A stretch of 64,000 nucleotides of DNA from an uncultured Prevotellaceae bacterium (GCA_900318115.1 ONJJ01000002.1:108011-172010), one strand, 5' to 3'. Positions 22,504 through 30,915 are shown, numbered from the stretch's first letter. Notes: a model not told the origin generated them from the sequence alone. Numbers and translations are program-made.

Positions 22504-24189
22504 TCAGAACCCCACCTTGCGGTGCTGGACTCTGTCCATCCGTTCGGCTTTGCAGTACTCCGTCAGGTGAGCAAGGTCGTTGGTCTCGTCGCCGTGGAGG
22601 ATGGCGTTGACGGTGGCCTTGCGGGTGATGTTCTCTATCTGGCCTCCGCTGAAGTCGTAGCCTGCGGCCAGCACCTGGGCGTCGGCCTCCGACAGCGAGG
22701 GCATCATCGTCTTCCAAATGCGCTGGCGCACGCTGGCGTCGGGCTTGGCGAAGTTGATCTTGTAGAGGAATCGGCGTTCGAAGGCCGAGTCCAGGTTCTC
22801 CGTCAGGTTCGTCGTGGCAATCATGATGCCGTCCAGCGACTCCATCTCCTGGAGGATGATGTTCTGCAGGCTGTTCTCCATCTTGTCCACGGCGTTCGTA
22901 GCCCCCTGCTTACGGATGCCGATGATGGCGTCGGCCTCGTTGAAGAGCAGGATGGGAGCCTGCTCCATGCGGCGCACCAGTTCGCGGTAGCGGTCGAACA
23001 GCGCCTTGATGTTCTTCTCCGAGTCGCCCACCCACTTACTCTTGATCTGCGGCACGTCCACGATCATGATGTCGCGCCCCGTCTGTCGTGCCAGCTGGTA
23101 GGCCGTCTCTGTCTTGCCCGTGCCGGGTCCTCCGTAGAAGAGGCAGGTGAATCCCGTTCGGAATCCGTGTTGCTTCATTCGCTCGCGGATCTCCAGGTAT
23201 TTCCCGGGCTCCAGCAGCGCTCGCAGTTCCTCCACCTGCCGGATGTTCTCGCCTACGTAGAACATCACCTTCTCCGTCAGGTCCTGCGCCTTGACCACGT
23301 TGGCAATCTTCTCCTCTCCGAGGCCTACGTTCATTTCGCCCAGCAGCCGGCGCTTGGCGTTCTCCGTGAGCTTGAATCGGGTGGGGGAGGCGATGCCGTC
23401 CTCGCACACGTTCTCTATCAGTCCCATTTTCATGAGCGTGTGGCTGCCCGTGCGCAGCTCGCCTCTGACGTAGCTGAAGTCCGAGGCGTACTCGAAGATG
23501 TCCTCCATCTGTCCGAACCGGATATCGTCGTCGTCCTTGTTCACCAGCAGGTGGCAGAAGAGCATCATCAACATCCAGTCATCGGTATCCGTTAAGCCGA
23601 GGTCGTTCATCTGCGCCACGAAGTTCACCTGCGGGTTGCCCCTCATCAGTGTGTCCAGCTCGTAGAGCAAGGTCCGCTCATCGATGGCATCATCGTTGCG
23701 GTCCTCAAAGAGCTGGCCTATCTGCTCGAAGAGTCCGAAGCAGTCCAGGCCCGTGCGTGCGGGCAACTCATACACCTCGTTGTGCTTCAGCGCCTTGACG
23801 ACCGGTTGCGGAATGTCGAACTCGTCCTCGTCCTTCACGTCGCGATAGCGCAGCAGACGGCGACGCACCAGCGCGTCGATATCGTCGCCTAAGGTGAGGA
23901 TGCGTATATGGTTCACGCCCAGGAACGATGCCAGGTCGCTGAAATCCACGCGGCGTGGCCCCTTCTCCATGCAGATGCAGAACAGCACCGCCTGCCGCTC
24001 GGTAACGCCGAAACTCTTGGCCAGGAATTTCGTGTCCGGGGCCATCATCGCCATGGCCTCATCGCTCAGCTGAGAGTTCCTGGCCGCTTCCACGATGTGC
24101 TCAATGGCATTCAGCAATGTCTTCTTCTGCCTGCCTCTCCTCTGGCGGGGCTCCGCCGTGGTCTCTGTCTTTCTCTTTGCCATAATCAA
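22504..24189 (-). CDS. AAA+ ATPase of unknown role
   Basis: 561 residues; the ATG at 24183 (MAKRK) is an equally good start. The N-terminal 300 residues are helical, with no recognised domain. The AAA+ core has Walker A GGPGTGKT (353-360), a Walker B-like ILLFNEAD (413-420) in which the usual DE is NE (N417), sensor 1 in MIATTNLTEN and arginines in AFERRFLYKINF. The replacement of the first Walker B acid is a point to note; the Glu that activates water is kept. Members of this family are annotated only as ATP-binding proteins in Bacteroidales. No clear operon partner. Confidence 0.85.
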   Translation of the reverse strand: MIMAKRKTETTAEPRQRRGRQKKTLLNAIEHIVEAARNSQLSDEAMAMMAPDTKFLAKSFGVTERQAVLFCICMEKGPRRVDFSDLASFLGVNHIRILTLGDDIDALVRRRLLRYRDVKDEDEFDIPQPVVKALKHNEVYELPARTGLDCFGLFEQIGQLFEDRNDDAIDERTLLYELDTLMRGNPQVNFVAQMNDLGLTDTDDWMLMMLFCHLLVNKDDDDIRFGQMEDIFEYASDFSYVRGELRTGSHTLMKMGLIENVCEDGIASPTRFKLTENAKRRLLGEMNVGLGEEKIANVVKAQDLTEKVMFYVGENIRQVEELRALLEPGKYLEIRERMKQHGFRTGFTCLFYGGPGTGKTETAYQLARQTGRDIMIVDVPQIKSKWVGDSEKNIKALFDRYRELVRRMEQAPILLFNEADAIIGIRKQGATNAVDKMENSLQNIILQEMESLDGIMIATTNLTENLDSAFERRFLYKINFAKPDASVRQRIWKTMMPSLSEADAQVLAAGYDFSGGQIENITRKATVNAILHGDETNDLAHLTEYCKAERMDRVQHRKVGF

Positions 24190-24392
24190 TCTGATAGTTT
24201 ATAGGAAAACATTCGGTTCAATATCGTCACGCAGATAATATAGAACCTTTTCCCGGAAAATTCAATCATCGAGGTCCCTTTTTTTCATGTTCTTTTTCCT
24301 CCCACACCTCTTTCTCTCCTAAAATGAGGGCCCAATCTCGTCTCGGAAGGAAAAAATGGCCCTCTTGTGATACATTATTCAAGGAAGTTGCT

Positions 24393-24400
24393 TATCTTTG
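24393..24400 (+). promoter_or_regulatory. -7 element of the LRR/kinase pair
   Basis: TATCTTTG; the -33 element is poor (a TTG about 25 bases upstream). The ATG is at 24437. Confidence 0.45.
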
Positions 24401-24436
24401 CAGCCGAAATAACTATCCTCATCACCCAGATTTCGC

Positions 24437-25078
24437 ATGAAGCGCTTCCTCTTTCTCGCCGCCCTGCTCACCCTTGCCGCCCTGCTCTTTCCCGTGGCCC
24501 TCTACTCCCTGCTCCCGGGCGAAGTGGCTTTTGACGCCGACGTGCCTTCGGACCACGGGCCGCTGCGCATGAAGTTCCACTCCACAACCCACGACGAGGG
24601 CTGCGTGGGCGTGGAGCAATATGAGACGTCTGCTATTCCGAACGATACGGAGGGAGAGGTCTTCATCCCGGACAGCATCGCCTTCAAGGGCCGTAATCTC
24701 CCAGTCTGCTATGTCACTCGTGGCAGCTTCCATCAGTGCTCCCGGCTGACGGAGGTGCACTTGCCCAGCACCTTGTGGGCAATCTCCGATCTGGCCTTTG
24801 ATGGCTGTTCGGCCTTGCGCCGAATCTCGTTTCCGGCTTCGCTGGGGGACATCTATCCGCGGGCGTTCATCGGCTGCGGGGCCTTGCGGCGTGTGGAGTT
24901 CTGCTCCGCAGCGCCTCCGCGCGGCTATGGCAACGACACGTTCGACTCCGGTGTCTATGAGACGGCCACGCTCGTGGTGCCGATGGCTCATGCAGGGAAT
25001 TATCTGAGCAATCCTCTGACCTATCAGTTCCGTTATCATGCAGAACGGATACCTCTTTATAATGAGACGCAGCCATGA
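24437..25078 (+). CDS. BspA-type leucine-rich repeat exported protein
   Basis: 213 residues with an N-terminal hydrophobic segment (RFLFLAALLTLAALLFPVAL). The middle has LRR_5/BspA-type units: CSRLTEVHLPSTLWAISDLAFDGC, SALRRISFPASLGDIYPRAFIGC, GALRRVEFCSAAPP. Such proteins are usually surface-exposed or periplasmic binding proteins. The stop codon overlaps the ATG of the kinase gene (ATGA), so the two are probably translationally coupled. Confidence 0.75.
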   Translation: MKRFLFLAALLTLAALLFPVALYSLLPGEVAFDADVPSDHGPLRMKFHSTTHDEGCVGVEQYETSAIPNDTEGEVFIPDSIAFKGRNLPVCYVTRGSFHQCSRLTEVHLPSTLWAISDLAFDGCSALRRISFPASLGDIYPRAFIGCGALRRVEFCSAAPPRGYGNDTFDSGVYETATLVVPMAHAGNYLSNPLTYQFRYHAERIPLYNETQP

Positions 25079-26298
25079 ACGAACAATCCCATAGCTCCTT
25101 CAACAATCCTGCCGACGAGACCTTTTCCGGCTTCGCTGCTACAATAACTGAATCCTTCTCACGGGAGTTCACGGAAGTGACCCTTTACCGTCAGACTGAG
25201 GCTCATCAGCTCTTCCGTGCCAAGCGCTTCGGCCGCTGGTACCTCCTCAAAGCCCTGCGCCCCGAGTTCCGTGGCGATGCTTTCCACCAGCAGATGCTGC
25301 AGAAGGAGATGCAAGTCCTCATGCAGCTGCAGCACCCCAATATCGTGGGATGCGTGGGCATGGAGCAACTGCCGGACTACACCGATAGCGAGGGCCGTAT
25401 CGTCTCCGTCGGCACCTGCATCGTACTCGAATACATCGACGGACAAACTCTTGCCGAGTGCCTCGCCTCCTATGGGGATGCTCGTGAGGGAGCCAGCTCC
25501 CAATCTTCAGTTCGGGCCTGCTCGCTTGACCTTTCAGGAATCCTTTCTGAACTCCTCGATGCTCTTGCATACCTCCACTCCTGCGGCATCACCCATCGCG
25601 ACCTGAAGCCCTCCAATATCCTGCTCACTCGCCACGGACAGCATGCCAAGCTCATTGATTTCTCGCTGGCTGACACCGACAGCCATGCCATCCTCAAGCA
25701 GCCGGCAGGCACGCCCCGTTACATGGCACCGGAGCAGCTCACATCGGCCTCGCCGGACCCGCGCAATGATATCTATTCCCTCGGCGTCATCCTCAGCGAA
25801 ATGCCCCTGAAAGGATTTTGGACAGATGTAGCCCGTCGCTGCCAGCTGCCTCTGGAACAGCGCTATCCGTCCGTGGAAGCCCTGCGGGCAGACATCGCTC
25901 GCCGTCAGCGCCGCCGCTCGCGCTTACGCTGGGCGGCAGCACTCACCCTGCCACTGCTTTTCTTCGTGGGATTGATTTCTTTTCTTGTAGCATCTCTTCC
26001 AATAGGTGGCAATGATTTATCTCGCCGCACCACTCGTGCTCTGTCCCAACTGGAGGATAGTATTCAGGCCACCCACCTCACGGAGCACATCGACACATTA
26101 TCTTCTTGGCGATACCTCGACCCTGCGGTCAACGACAAGATTCTCGCTGTCAATGCTTTCATTTACGACTACGTGGACCAGCAGCCTGCCGACCTCCAAC
26201 CCCGCGACCGCAATGCCCTCCTCTGCACGATGCTCGACCGCTGGCAATCCTGGCACGACCACATCGCCCGGCGAGTCAAATACTTAATAGATAAGTAA
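25075..26298 (+). CDS. Membrane-anchored Ser/Thr protein kinase
   Basis: 407 residues. Kinase landmarks are the lysine in WYLLKAL (K59), the catalytic loop ITHRDLKPSNILL (H174-R175-D176), LIDFSLAD in place of DFG (D195, G replaced by S) and GTPRYMAPEQL. A membrane helix (about 285-307) follows a basic stretch (RRQRRRSRLRW), leaving about 100 residues outside the cytoplasm. A low-complexity insert (GDAREGASSQSSVRACS, about 134-150) interrupts the kinase domain between the hinge and the next helix. Coupled to the LRR gene, which could be its exported partner; that link is inference. Confidence 0.85.
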   Translation: MNEQSHSSFNNPADETFSGFAATITESFSREFTEVTLYRQTEAHQLFRAKRFGRWYLLKALRPEFRGDAFHQQMLQKEMQVLMQLQHPNIVGCVGMEQLPDYTDSEGRIVSVGTCIVLEYIDGQTLAECLASYGDAREGASSQSSVRACSLDLSGILSELLDALAYLHSCGITHRDLKPSNILLTRHGQHAKLIDFSLADTDSHAILKQPAGTPRYMAPEQLTSASPDPRNDIYSLGVILSEMPLKGFWTDVARRCQLPLEQRYPSVEALRADIARRQRRRSRLRWAAALTLPLLFFVGLISFLVASLPIGGNDLSRRTTRALSQLEDSIQATHLTEHIDTLSSWRYLDPAVNDKILAVNAFIYDYVDQQPADLQPRDRNALLCTMLDRWQSWHDHIARRVKYLIDK

Positions 26299-26353
26299 GT
26301 TCGGCCCCTCCCCCCAGGAGGGCTCGTTTCCGCTTAAAGATTATTAAAACCGT

Positions 26354-26406
26354 GTAATCCGCGTAATCCGTGGTCACTTTCTTTGATCGCGGATTACGCG
26401 GATTAC
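26354..26406. terminator. 17-bp perfect inverted repeat between convergent genes
   Basis: GTAATCCGCGTAATCCG (26354-26370) and its exact complement (26390-26406), 19-base loop. Each arm is itself a double CGTAATCCG word. Could act as a bidirectional terminator or be a dispersed palindromic repeat. Confidence 0.55.
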
Positions 26407-26460
26407 GCAACTTTTATTTGTTTCTCTCATCTCGTAGCATTCGAAGCCAGTTAGGTCCTC

Positions 26461-27021
26461 TTAGTTTTTCACTTCAAATCGTATTCCATCCTTCTTGCCC
26501 ACCACGTACACCATCGGCTGTTGCCCTTCGTGGATCAGCTGGCTCAGGTACAGCGGTTCACCTTCGATGAAGAGTTCGCAGTTGAAGGTGTCGCCCACGC
26601 AGAGTTTCGTTGCCTCCGCTTCCAGCACCTCGAAGCGCCCGTCCCTCCGCAGTTCCACCACACATCGCCGGTCTGGCAGCCACGTCAGTTCTACCTGCTC
26701 GCCAGCCTTCAGCTCGTCTCGGCGCAGGTGTCGCGCCAGCACGCCGTCGCTCTGCGGATCGTCGGCATCAGCCGGTGTCCAGGAGCAGAATGTCACGTAG
26801 TCGGCATATCCCAGATACCTCGCCAGCACATCCAGCGTGGCTCTCCGAGGGGTCACACCTTGGCGATAGCCCCATAGTCGCATCAGCGTGGATGCACTCA
26901 GGTGCTCCCGAGTCCGTGCTTCCACTTTCTCCGACAGCCATTCAAAGTCGGTGGGGGTCTGCATCGACGTGCCCGCCTCGTGCTCCACTGCGGCGCACAG
27001 TTTCTTGAATTCTTCTTGCAT
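26461..27021 (-). CDS. Uncharacterised protein with HTH-like N-terminus
   Basis: 186 residues. The first 90 (EWLSEKVEARTREHLSASTLMRLWGYRQG, ATLDVLARYLGYADYVTFCSW) are helical and look like a helix-turn-helix unit of a type common in Bacteroidetes. The rest is a predicted beta-barrel (AGEQVELTWLPDRRCVVEL, DTFNCELFIEGEPLYLS). No function known. A promoter with TATCTTTG lies on the minus strand at 27051-27058. Confidence 0.6.
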   Translation of the reverse strand: MQEEFKKLCAAVEHEAGTSMQTPTDFEWLSEKVEARTREHLSASTLMRLWGYRQGVTPRRATLDVLARYLGYADYVTFCSWTPADADDPQSDGVLARHLRRDELKAGEQVELTWLPDRRCVVELRRDGRFEVLEAEATKLCVGDTFNCELFIEGEPLYLSQLIHEGQQPMVYVVGKKDGIRFEVKN

Positions 27022-27050
27022 ATTTCTTCGGTTTTCTTCTTTTTTCCCTG

Positions 27051-27083
27051 CAAAGATACAAATTTCTTTCGATACCCCACCAA
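27051..27083 (-). promoter_or_regulatory. Promoter of the HTH-like gene
   Basis: Minus strand TATCTTTG (27051-27058) with a TTG (27081-27083) 22 bases upstream. Confidence 0.55.
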
Positions 27084-27122
27084 CAAAGAAGCAGAAAAGT
27101 GCGAAAAAGTAGTCCGAGGCGT

Positions 27123-27172
27123 AAATGACATTGAAATGACATAAGCGGTTTCGAAAGAAACGGGTACTTTTG
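27123..27172 (+). promoter_or_regulatory. Tandem AAATGACAT box with -7 element, copy 1
   Basis: AAATGACAT at 27123-27131 and again at 27134-27142 (11-bp period, about one helical turn), followed at 27165-27172 by TACTTTTG. No gene starts directly downstream. A second copy with the same spacing is at 27711-27760. Confidence 0.55.
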
Positions 27173-27266
27173 ACCCTTTCTAACGAACCTTATCCTCCGG
27201 AATACGGTCAATTATAGGTGATTTTTAGTCCTTTTGACTTCCCGCGTTCCTTTTTTTGATGATTTC

Positions 27267-27298
27267 TTTGGCTGAATCGTAGATTTTTTTTAAATTTG
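27267..27298 (+). promoter_or_regulatory. Exact consensus promoter without a convincing ORF
   Basis: TTTG (27267-27270), 20 bases, TAAATTTG (27291-27298). The expected transcript start (about 27305) is at or past the only nearby ATG (27303), which argues for a non-coding transcript. Confidence 0.75.
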
Positions 27299-27304
27299 CG
27301 GCAT

Positions 27305-27700
27305 GAGAAGGCTCATATTGCGGTTCTTGTGCCTGCATGAGTGCCGCTTTGATTCACTTCTCACAGCCTGCAGCGGTGGGCACTTACTGATAAAAACGAA
27401 GCGTTATGCTCTTCTCTTGCAAGTCGAAAACCTGAGAAATTTTCATCCTTTGCAAAAGAATCCTCCGGGAACCGCTCAAGATGAGATTGGCTCTGAAAGG
27501 AATGAAGACAGACATGGCAGCTTCACGCAAGCGTGGAACTGGCTTATCATCTTATTCCTTTGGGCTTTCTCAGGGCCTTCGACTTGAAGATGGAATATAC
27601 AGTTCCACGCTTCATCATATTTAACCCTTAACTTATCTTCGTTGGGGACTAGCGGAGGTCACTCTTTGTCGCAAAGGCCACATTATTCCAGAAAATGAGG
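27305..27700 (+). ncRNA. Candidate structured non-coding RNA
   Basis: The stretch follows an exact promoter, lacks a credible ORF and has long-range complementarity: a perfect 13-bp stem between 27529-27541 and 27600-27612 (AAGCGTGGAACTG with its complement), plus GCGGCA/TGCCGC (27298-27303 with 27342-27347) and CTTTG/CAAAG near 27665. The RNA class was not recognised: no RNase P, tmRNA or SRP landmarks were found, and 6S/Bacteroidales-1 RNA cannot be judged by eye. The 3' end is a guess. Confidence 0.35.
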
Positions 27701-27710
27701 CACAAAGCGC

Positions 27711-27760
27711 AAATGACATGAAAATGACATTGAGCGTATCGAGAGAATGAAGTATATTTG
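27711..27760 (+). promoter_or_regulatory. Tandem AAATGACAT box with promoter, copy 2
   Basis: AAATGACAT at 27711-27719 and 27722-27730, then TATATTTG at 27753-27760 with TTG at 27730-27732 (20 bases). The second AAATGACAT abuts the -33 element, a typical activator or repressor position. Drives the island genes from 27812 on. Confidence 0.6.
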
Positions 27761-27781
27761 TCGCCAAAAGAGAGGCGTCTC

Positions 27782-27813
27782 ATTGAATTTTCCTGCCGAA
27801 GTGACTATATTAT
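27782..27813 (+). promoter_or_regulatory. Island signature site A
   Basis: ATTG, then 20 bases beginning AATT and ending GTGAC, then TATATTAT (27806-27813). The first ATG of the gene (27812) overlaps the last two bases, so here the element could act as leader RNA of the transcript from the promoter at 27730-27760, or the true start is downstream (ATG 27830). Confidence 0.6.
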
Positions 27814-28057
27814 GAATATGGACGAGAAAATGACCATAGAACAGATGCGACAGAAGAGCGCTGAAGCACGACGAGTCGCGAAGGTACTGCAGCGACGGCT
27901 GCAGGGCATCACGGACGCAGAAGAGCGCAAGCTGCTATCCCAGCAGATGAACCACCTCTTCGTAGAAGCCAAGGAGCAGATGGACAAGGTGAAGTTCCAG
28001 CGCGGTATGGCGGCAAGCATCGAACGAGAATTCAACACCTTAGGAATTGACTCATGA
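27812..28057 (+). CDS. Small helical protein of unknown function
   Basis: 81 residues from the ATG at 27812; ATGs at 27818 and 27830 are also possible because a promoter-like site overlaps the first. The sequence (MTIEQMRQKSAEARRVAKVLQRRLQG, ERKLLSQQMNHLFVEAKEQMDKVKF) is highly charged and predicted as two long helices, probably a coiled coil. No family recognised. Its stop overlaps the next gene's ATG (ATGA), so it is coupled with the esterase. Confidence 0.6.
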   Translation: MNMDEKMTIEQMRQKSAEARRVAKVLQRRLQGITDAEERKLLSQQMNHLFVEAKEQMDKVKFQRGMAASIEREFNTLGIDS

Positions 28058-28629
28058 AACTGATTTATTTTCACGGTTTCGGTTCGTCAGCAGCCAGCGG
28101 AACCATACGCACGTTGAGAGAGCGGTTGCAGGACTTCGAGGTCATTGCACCCGATATTCCCGTTGACCCTGCTGAGGCGCTACCCTACCTGAAAGCGTTG
28201 TGCCAGGATGAGCAGCCCGATGTCATCGCCGGAACAAGCATGGGCGGTATGTACGCCCAGCAGATGTTCGGTTTCAAACGTATCTGCGTGAACCCCGCCT
28301 TCTTCATGTCCAAGGAGAGCACGGTGCTAAAGACGGGCACCTTCCAGTTCTTCAATCCCCGGAAGGACGGGCATAACACCTTTACAATCACCGAGGACAT
28401 CATCCGCCATTTCGCCGAGATGGAGGAACATCAGTTCGACGGGGTAATACCCGAAGAAAGCGAGTGCGTATGGGGCCTCTTCGGTAGCAACGACACCTTG
28501 GTCAACTGCGAAGACACTTTCCGGCAGCACTACCGCAACGTCCTGCATTTCAATGGTGGCCATCGCCTGGATGAGGCGACGATCAATGATGTGTTGATAC
28601 CGCTGATTAGGCAGGTGGCGGGAAGGTAA
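28054..28629 (+). CDS. YqiA/UPF0227-type alpha/beta-hydrolase
   Basis: 191 residues. IYFHGFGSSAASGTI is the oxyanion-region start of small esterases; AGTSMGGMYA holds the nucleophile S62; LFGSNDTLVNC and NGGHRLDE supply the likely Asp and His. This is the YqiA esterase fold, cytoplasmic carboxylesterases with unknown natural substrate. Overlaps the upstream gene by 4 bases and the downstream gene by 1 base, so part of an operon. Confidence 0.75.
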   Translation: MKLIYFHGFGSSAASGTIRTLRERLQDFEVIAPDIPVDPAEALPYLKALCQDEQPDVIAGTSMGGMYAQQMFGFKRICVNPAFFMSKESTVLKTGTFQFFNPRKDGHNTFTITEDIIRHFAEMEEHQFDGVIPEESECVWGLFGSNDTLVNCEDTFRQHYRNVLHFNGGHRLDEATINDVLIPLIRQVAGR

Positions 28630-28913
28630 TGAAAAAAACTATTCTATCTATCAAATATACAGATATGGAACAAACATTCACGATTGACGGTACAAGTTAT
28701 ACTGAAAAGAAGCTCATCGGCATACTGCGAGGGCAACTGAAAGGCCTCAAGAAATATGCTCATTTTGCAGGTGCCTCCATAGAATTATGTCATCAGAACC
28801 AAGCGCAAGAGCTCTTCTTCTATGTCTCACGCGATGACGGGGAAGACATGATGGTCAAAATAGGGCAAGATTCCATGGTCTATTGGGACTGGAATGGGCC
28901 GGTAATGGACTGA
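28629..28913 (+). CDS. Small protein of unknown function next to a nuclease
   Basis: 94 residues; its ATG shares one base with the esterase stop (TAATG). A later ATG (MEQTFTI) is an alternative. Predicted alpha/beta with a C-terminal acidic stretch (YVSRDDGEDMMVKIGQD, YWDWNGPVMD). No family recognised. It directly precedes the first PD-(D/E)XK gene. Confidence 0.55.
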   Translation: MKKTILSIKYTDMEQTFTIDGTSYTEKKLIGILRGQLKGLKKYAHFAGASIELCHQNQAQELFFYVSRDDGEDMMVKIGQDSMVYWDWNGPVMD

Positions 28914-28976
28914 AATTAAAAATGTGTAACAACCAAAAGGACCTCGCGATGTATAGGAAATCGCATAGTGAATATT

Positions 28977-30368
28977 ATGGAAATGAACATCATTCAAGAA
29001 AAACTGTTGGAGTTCAACAGTGATCTGTCCACACAACAAATTAGAGATTTCTACACGAAGAAGTCTTTCCTCGAGATTGTGTCCAAGTCGCGTAACGAGG
29101 CTACTCACAGTGCCTTCCTCGCCTGGCTTCTGCAGGGCGAAGAGTTCACAAATGACGATGCTCCGCTGCTGCGATTCCTCGACATCCTGGTGAAGAACTC
29201 TCAGGGCATCGACAGCCCCATTGTCTCTGACGATGCGTTGAAAGCCGCGATCCTGTCGAGAACCTTGGAGCTCGCAGAGGTCAAGGCCGTCACGGAGCAG
29301 ACCGTAAAATACATCAGTACGATTCCGTCGCGCGACCGCCTGGATATCTATCTGACGGCTACTCTGGCCAAGCCCGTCAGCGGAAAAAAATACCTACGCA
29401 TCATCATTGAAAATAAGGTCTTCTCAGAAGAGATGATTGCCAACGAGAAGGTACCCAGAAACGTGAGTGGCCCCAGTATGGATAGCTTGAATAAAGCGCA
29501 GTTCACGGGGAAGGAAGCCTACCTGAAGCTGCATCAGACCCAGCGCTATTATTCAGCCGTGGTGGAACATCCAGAGGATAAGGGTTACAACGACGAGGCT
29601 TTCACCATCTTTGTCTTCCTGACTCCTTCCGGTTCACGGCCTACCGACCCCCACTTCATTCCTGTCACCTATCAGGACTTGATGGATTACGTGCTCGACC
29701 CGTTGGTGGCAGATACGGGTTTGGAGCATACTGTCAAGACATATCTTAGCGAATACATCAGCGCCCTAAGCGTTCCTTCCATTTCTGACAGCGACAACGA
29801 ATTTACAGTGCTTGCCGTGAGCGCTGACGAGCGCGAGAGGCTGGAGAAGTTCTGGAAGAAATACGAAGCCATCATCATCGAAGCAGCCAACTCGAACAAG
29901 GCCAAGGGCTCAGAGGCCAAGGATCTGGTGTTGCAGAAATTCTACGAGAAGAACCAGCCCCTGTTCATGGCCATCTATCACATCATGCCCGACAAGGCAG
30001 CCGTGCTGAAGCAGTATTCCACTCGTGATTACACGAAATATACGCTGAAGTTCGACGGAGCGGTCCTGGGTGAACATCTCGGGAAGCGGGCTGTCATTCT
30101 CACAGCTGCCAAAGCGCTGTGTGATGGCGGTTACAACTTGCCCGCGATCGATTCCCACAACCGTGCGTTCTTCTTCAATGAGCAGGCCTTCGAGGAGAGA
30201 CACGCGCAACGTCTTCTCTCAGACGATGCCTACAAGAACAGATATACGATGATAGAGACCGCGAGAGGTCGCTTCGCCATCTGCAACCAATGGGGCGTCG
30301 GGAACTGGGATTTCGTCGATGTGTTGCTTGACTGCGCACCCGGTAAGTTTGAACTCATCAGCGAATAA
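28977..30368 (+). CDS. PD-(D/E)XK nuclease-like protein, paralogue 1
   Basis: About 463 residues from the ATG at 28977 (a GTG at 28968 is also in frame). An N-terminal block FLEIVSKSRNEATHSAFLAWLL is shared with three other proteins in this window. The nuclease motif is RLDIYL (D126, counted from the GTG) followed by LRIIIENKVFS (E148-x-K150). This arrangement is the PDDEXK_4-type family. Substrate and role are unknown. The C-terminal half (SRDYTKYTLKFDG, NQWGVGNWDFVD) corresponds to a second domain also present in the paralogues. Upstream, AGTGAATATTATGG is a weak relative of the island signature. Confidence 0.78.
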   Translation: MEMNIIQEKLLEFNSDLSTQQIRDFYTKKSFLEIVSKSRNEATHSAFLAWLLQGEEFTNDDAPLLRFLDILVKNSQGIDSPIVSDDALKAAILSRTLELAEVKAVTEQTVKYISTIPSRDRLDIYLTATLAKPVSGKKYLRIIIENKVFSEEMIANEKVPRNVSGPSMDSLNKAQFTGKEAYLKLHQTQRYYSAVVEHPEDKGYNDEAFTIFVFLTPSGSRPTDPHFIPVTYQDLMDYVLDPLVADTGLEHTVKTYLSEYISALSVPSISDSDNEFTVLAVSADERERLEKFWKKYEAIIIEAANSNKAKGSEAKDLVLQKFYEKNQPLFMAIYHIMPDKAAVLKQYSTRDYTKYTLKFDGAVLGEHLGKRAVILTAAKALCDGGYNLPAIDSHNRAFFFNEQAFEERHAQRLLSDDAYKNRYTMIETARGRFAICNQWGVGNWDFVDVLLDCAPGKFELISE

Positions 30369-30383
30369 CAACAACGGCTCTAT

Positions 30384-30532
30384 CGGATTTAGTGTGAATT
30401 AACATTCCCGGTATGGAGCGCGGACGTCTCGTCCGCAGTAACTTCACTCGTCTTCGCTGGTTGCAGACGCGCAGTCGCAGACGACTGCTGCGGGCAAGGA
30501 CGTCCGTGCTCCAGTTAAATATACTAAATCCG
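30384..30532. mobile_element. MITE-like palindromic element (149 bp)
   Basis: The outer ends CGGATTTAGT (30384-) and ACTAAATCCG (-30532) are inverted. Further in, GGAGCGCGGACGTC (30415-30428) faces GACGTCCGTGCTCC (30499-30512), and the centre has GCAGTC/GACTGC. No ORF. This looks like a non-autonomous palindromic repeat; whether other copies exist cannot be seen here. Confidence 0.6.
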
Positions 30533-30605
30533 TTTAAGCCAGACGACATGACTCCTCTATTATGACCTGACAGCTGTTGAATATGAACAAGACCATCTTC
30601 ATCCC

Positions 30606-30887
30606 ATGGCACGCTATCAGCAGTTGCCTTCTAGGTTCGCAACAAAGGAGAACAAACCTCTGTATAATTCCATCGTCAATTTACAATTGCTTCAGAAAAC
30701 ACCCAATATACAGAAAGGTGACAAACCGTTGAAAGACTGGGTTAACGAGCAAACTCACGGAAAAGATAAGAAATCCTTTCTTGATGAGCACCTTATACCT
30801 GATGTGTTAGATGAAAAAGATATTGCCGATTTCTTTGATAAAAGAAAGGAACTCCTGGTAGAAAAACTTCAAACCATTCTAAAATAA
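30606..30887 (+). pseudogene. C-terminal remnant of a DUF262/DUF1524 (GmrSD-like) protein
   Basis: 93 residues. YNSIVNLQLLQKTPNIQKGDKPLKDWVNEQT followed by FLDEHLIPDVLDEKDIADFFDKRKELLVEKL resembles the extreme C-terminus of DUF262 proteins with a DUF1524-type nuclease part, as in the type IV restriction family GmrSD. The N-terminal NTPase domain and the catalytic H of DUF1524 are missing, and the MITE-like element lies directly upstream, so this is best read as a deletion remnant. It could still be expressed as a short protein. Confidence 0.55.
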
Positions 30888-30915
30888 CGTATATAAACCT
30901 TTAACCCGTTTAAAC

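Noticed and set aside
27303-27587. 94-codon ORF after an exact promoter
   Set aside because: The ATG lies at or before the predicted transcript start, and the sequence has no protein-like features; better read as part of a non-coding RNA candidate.
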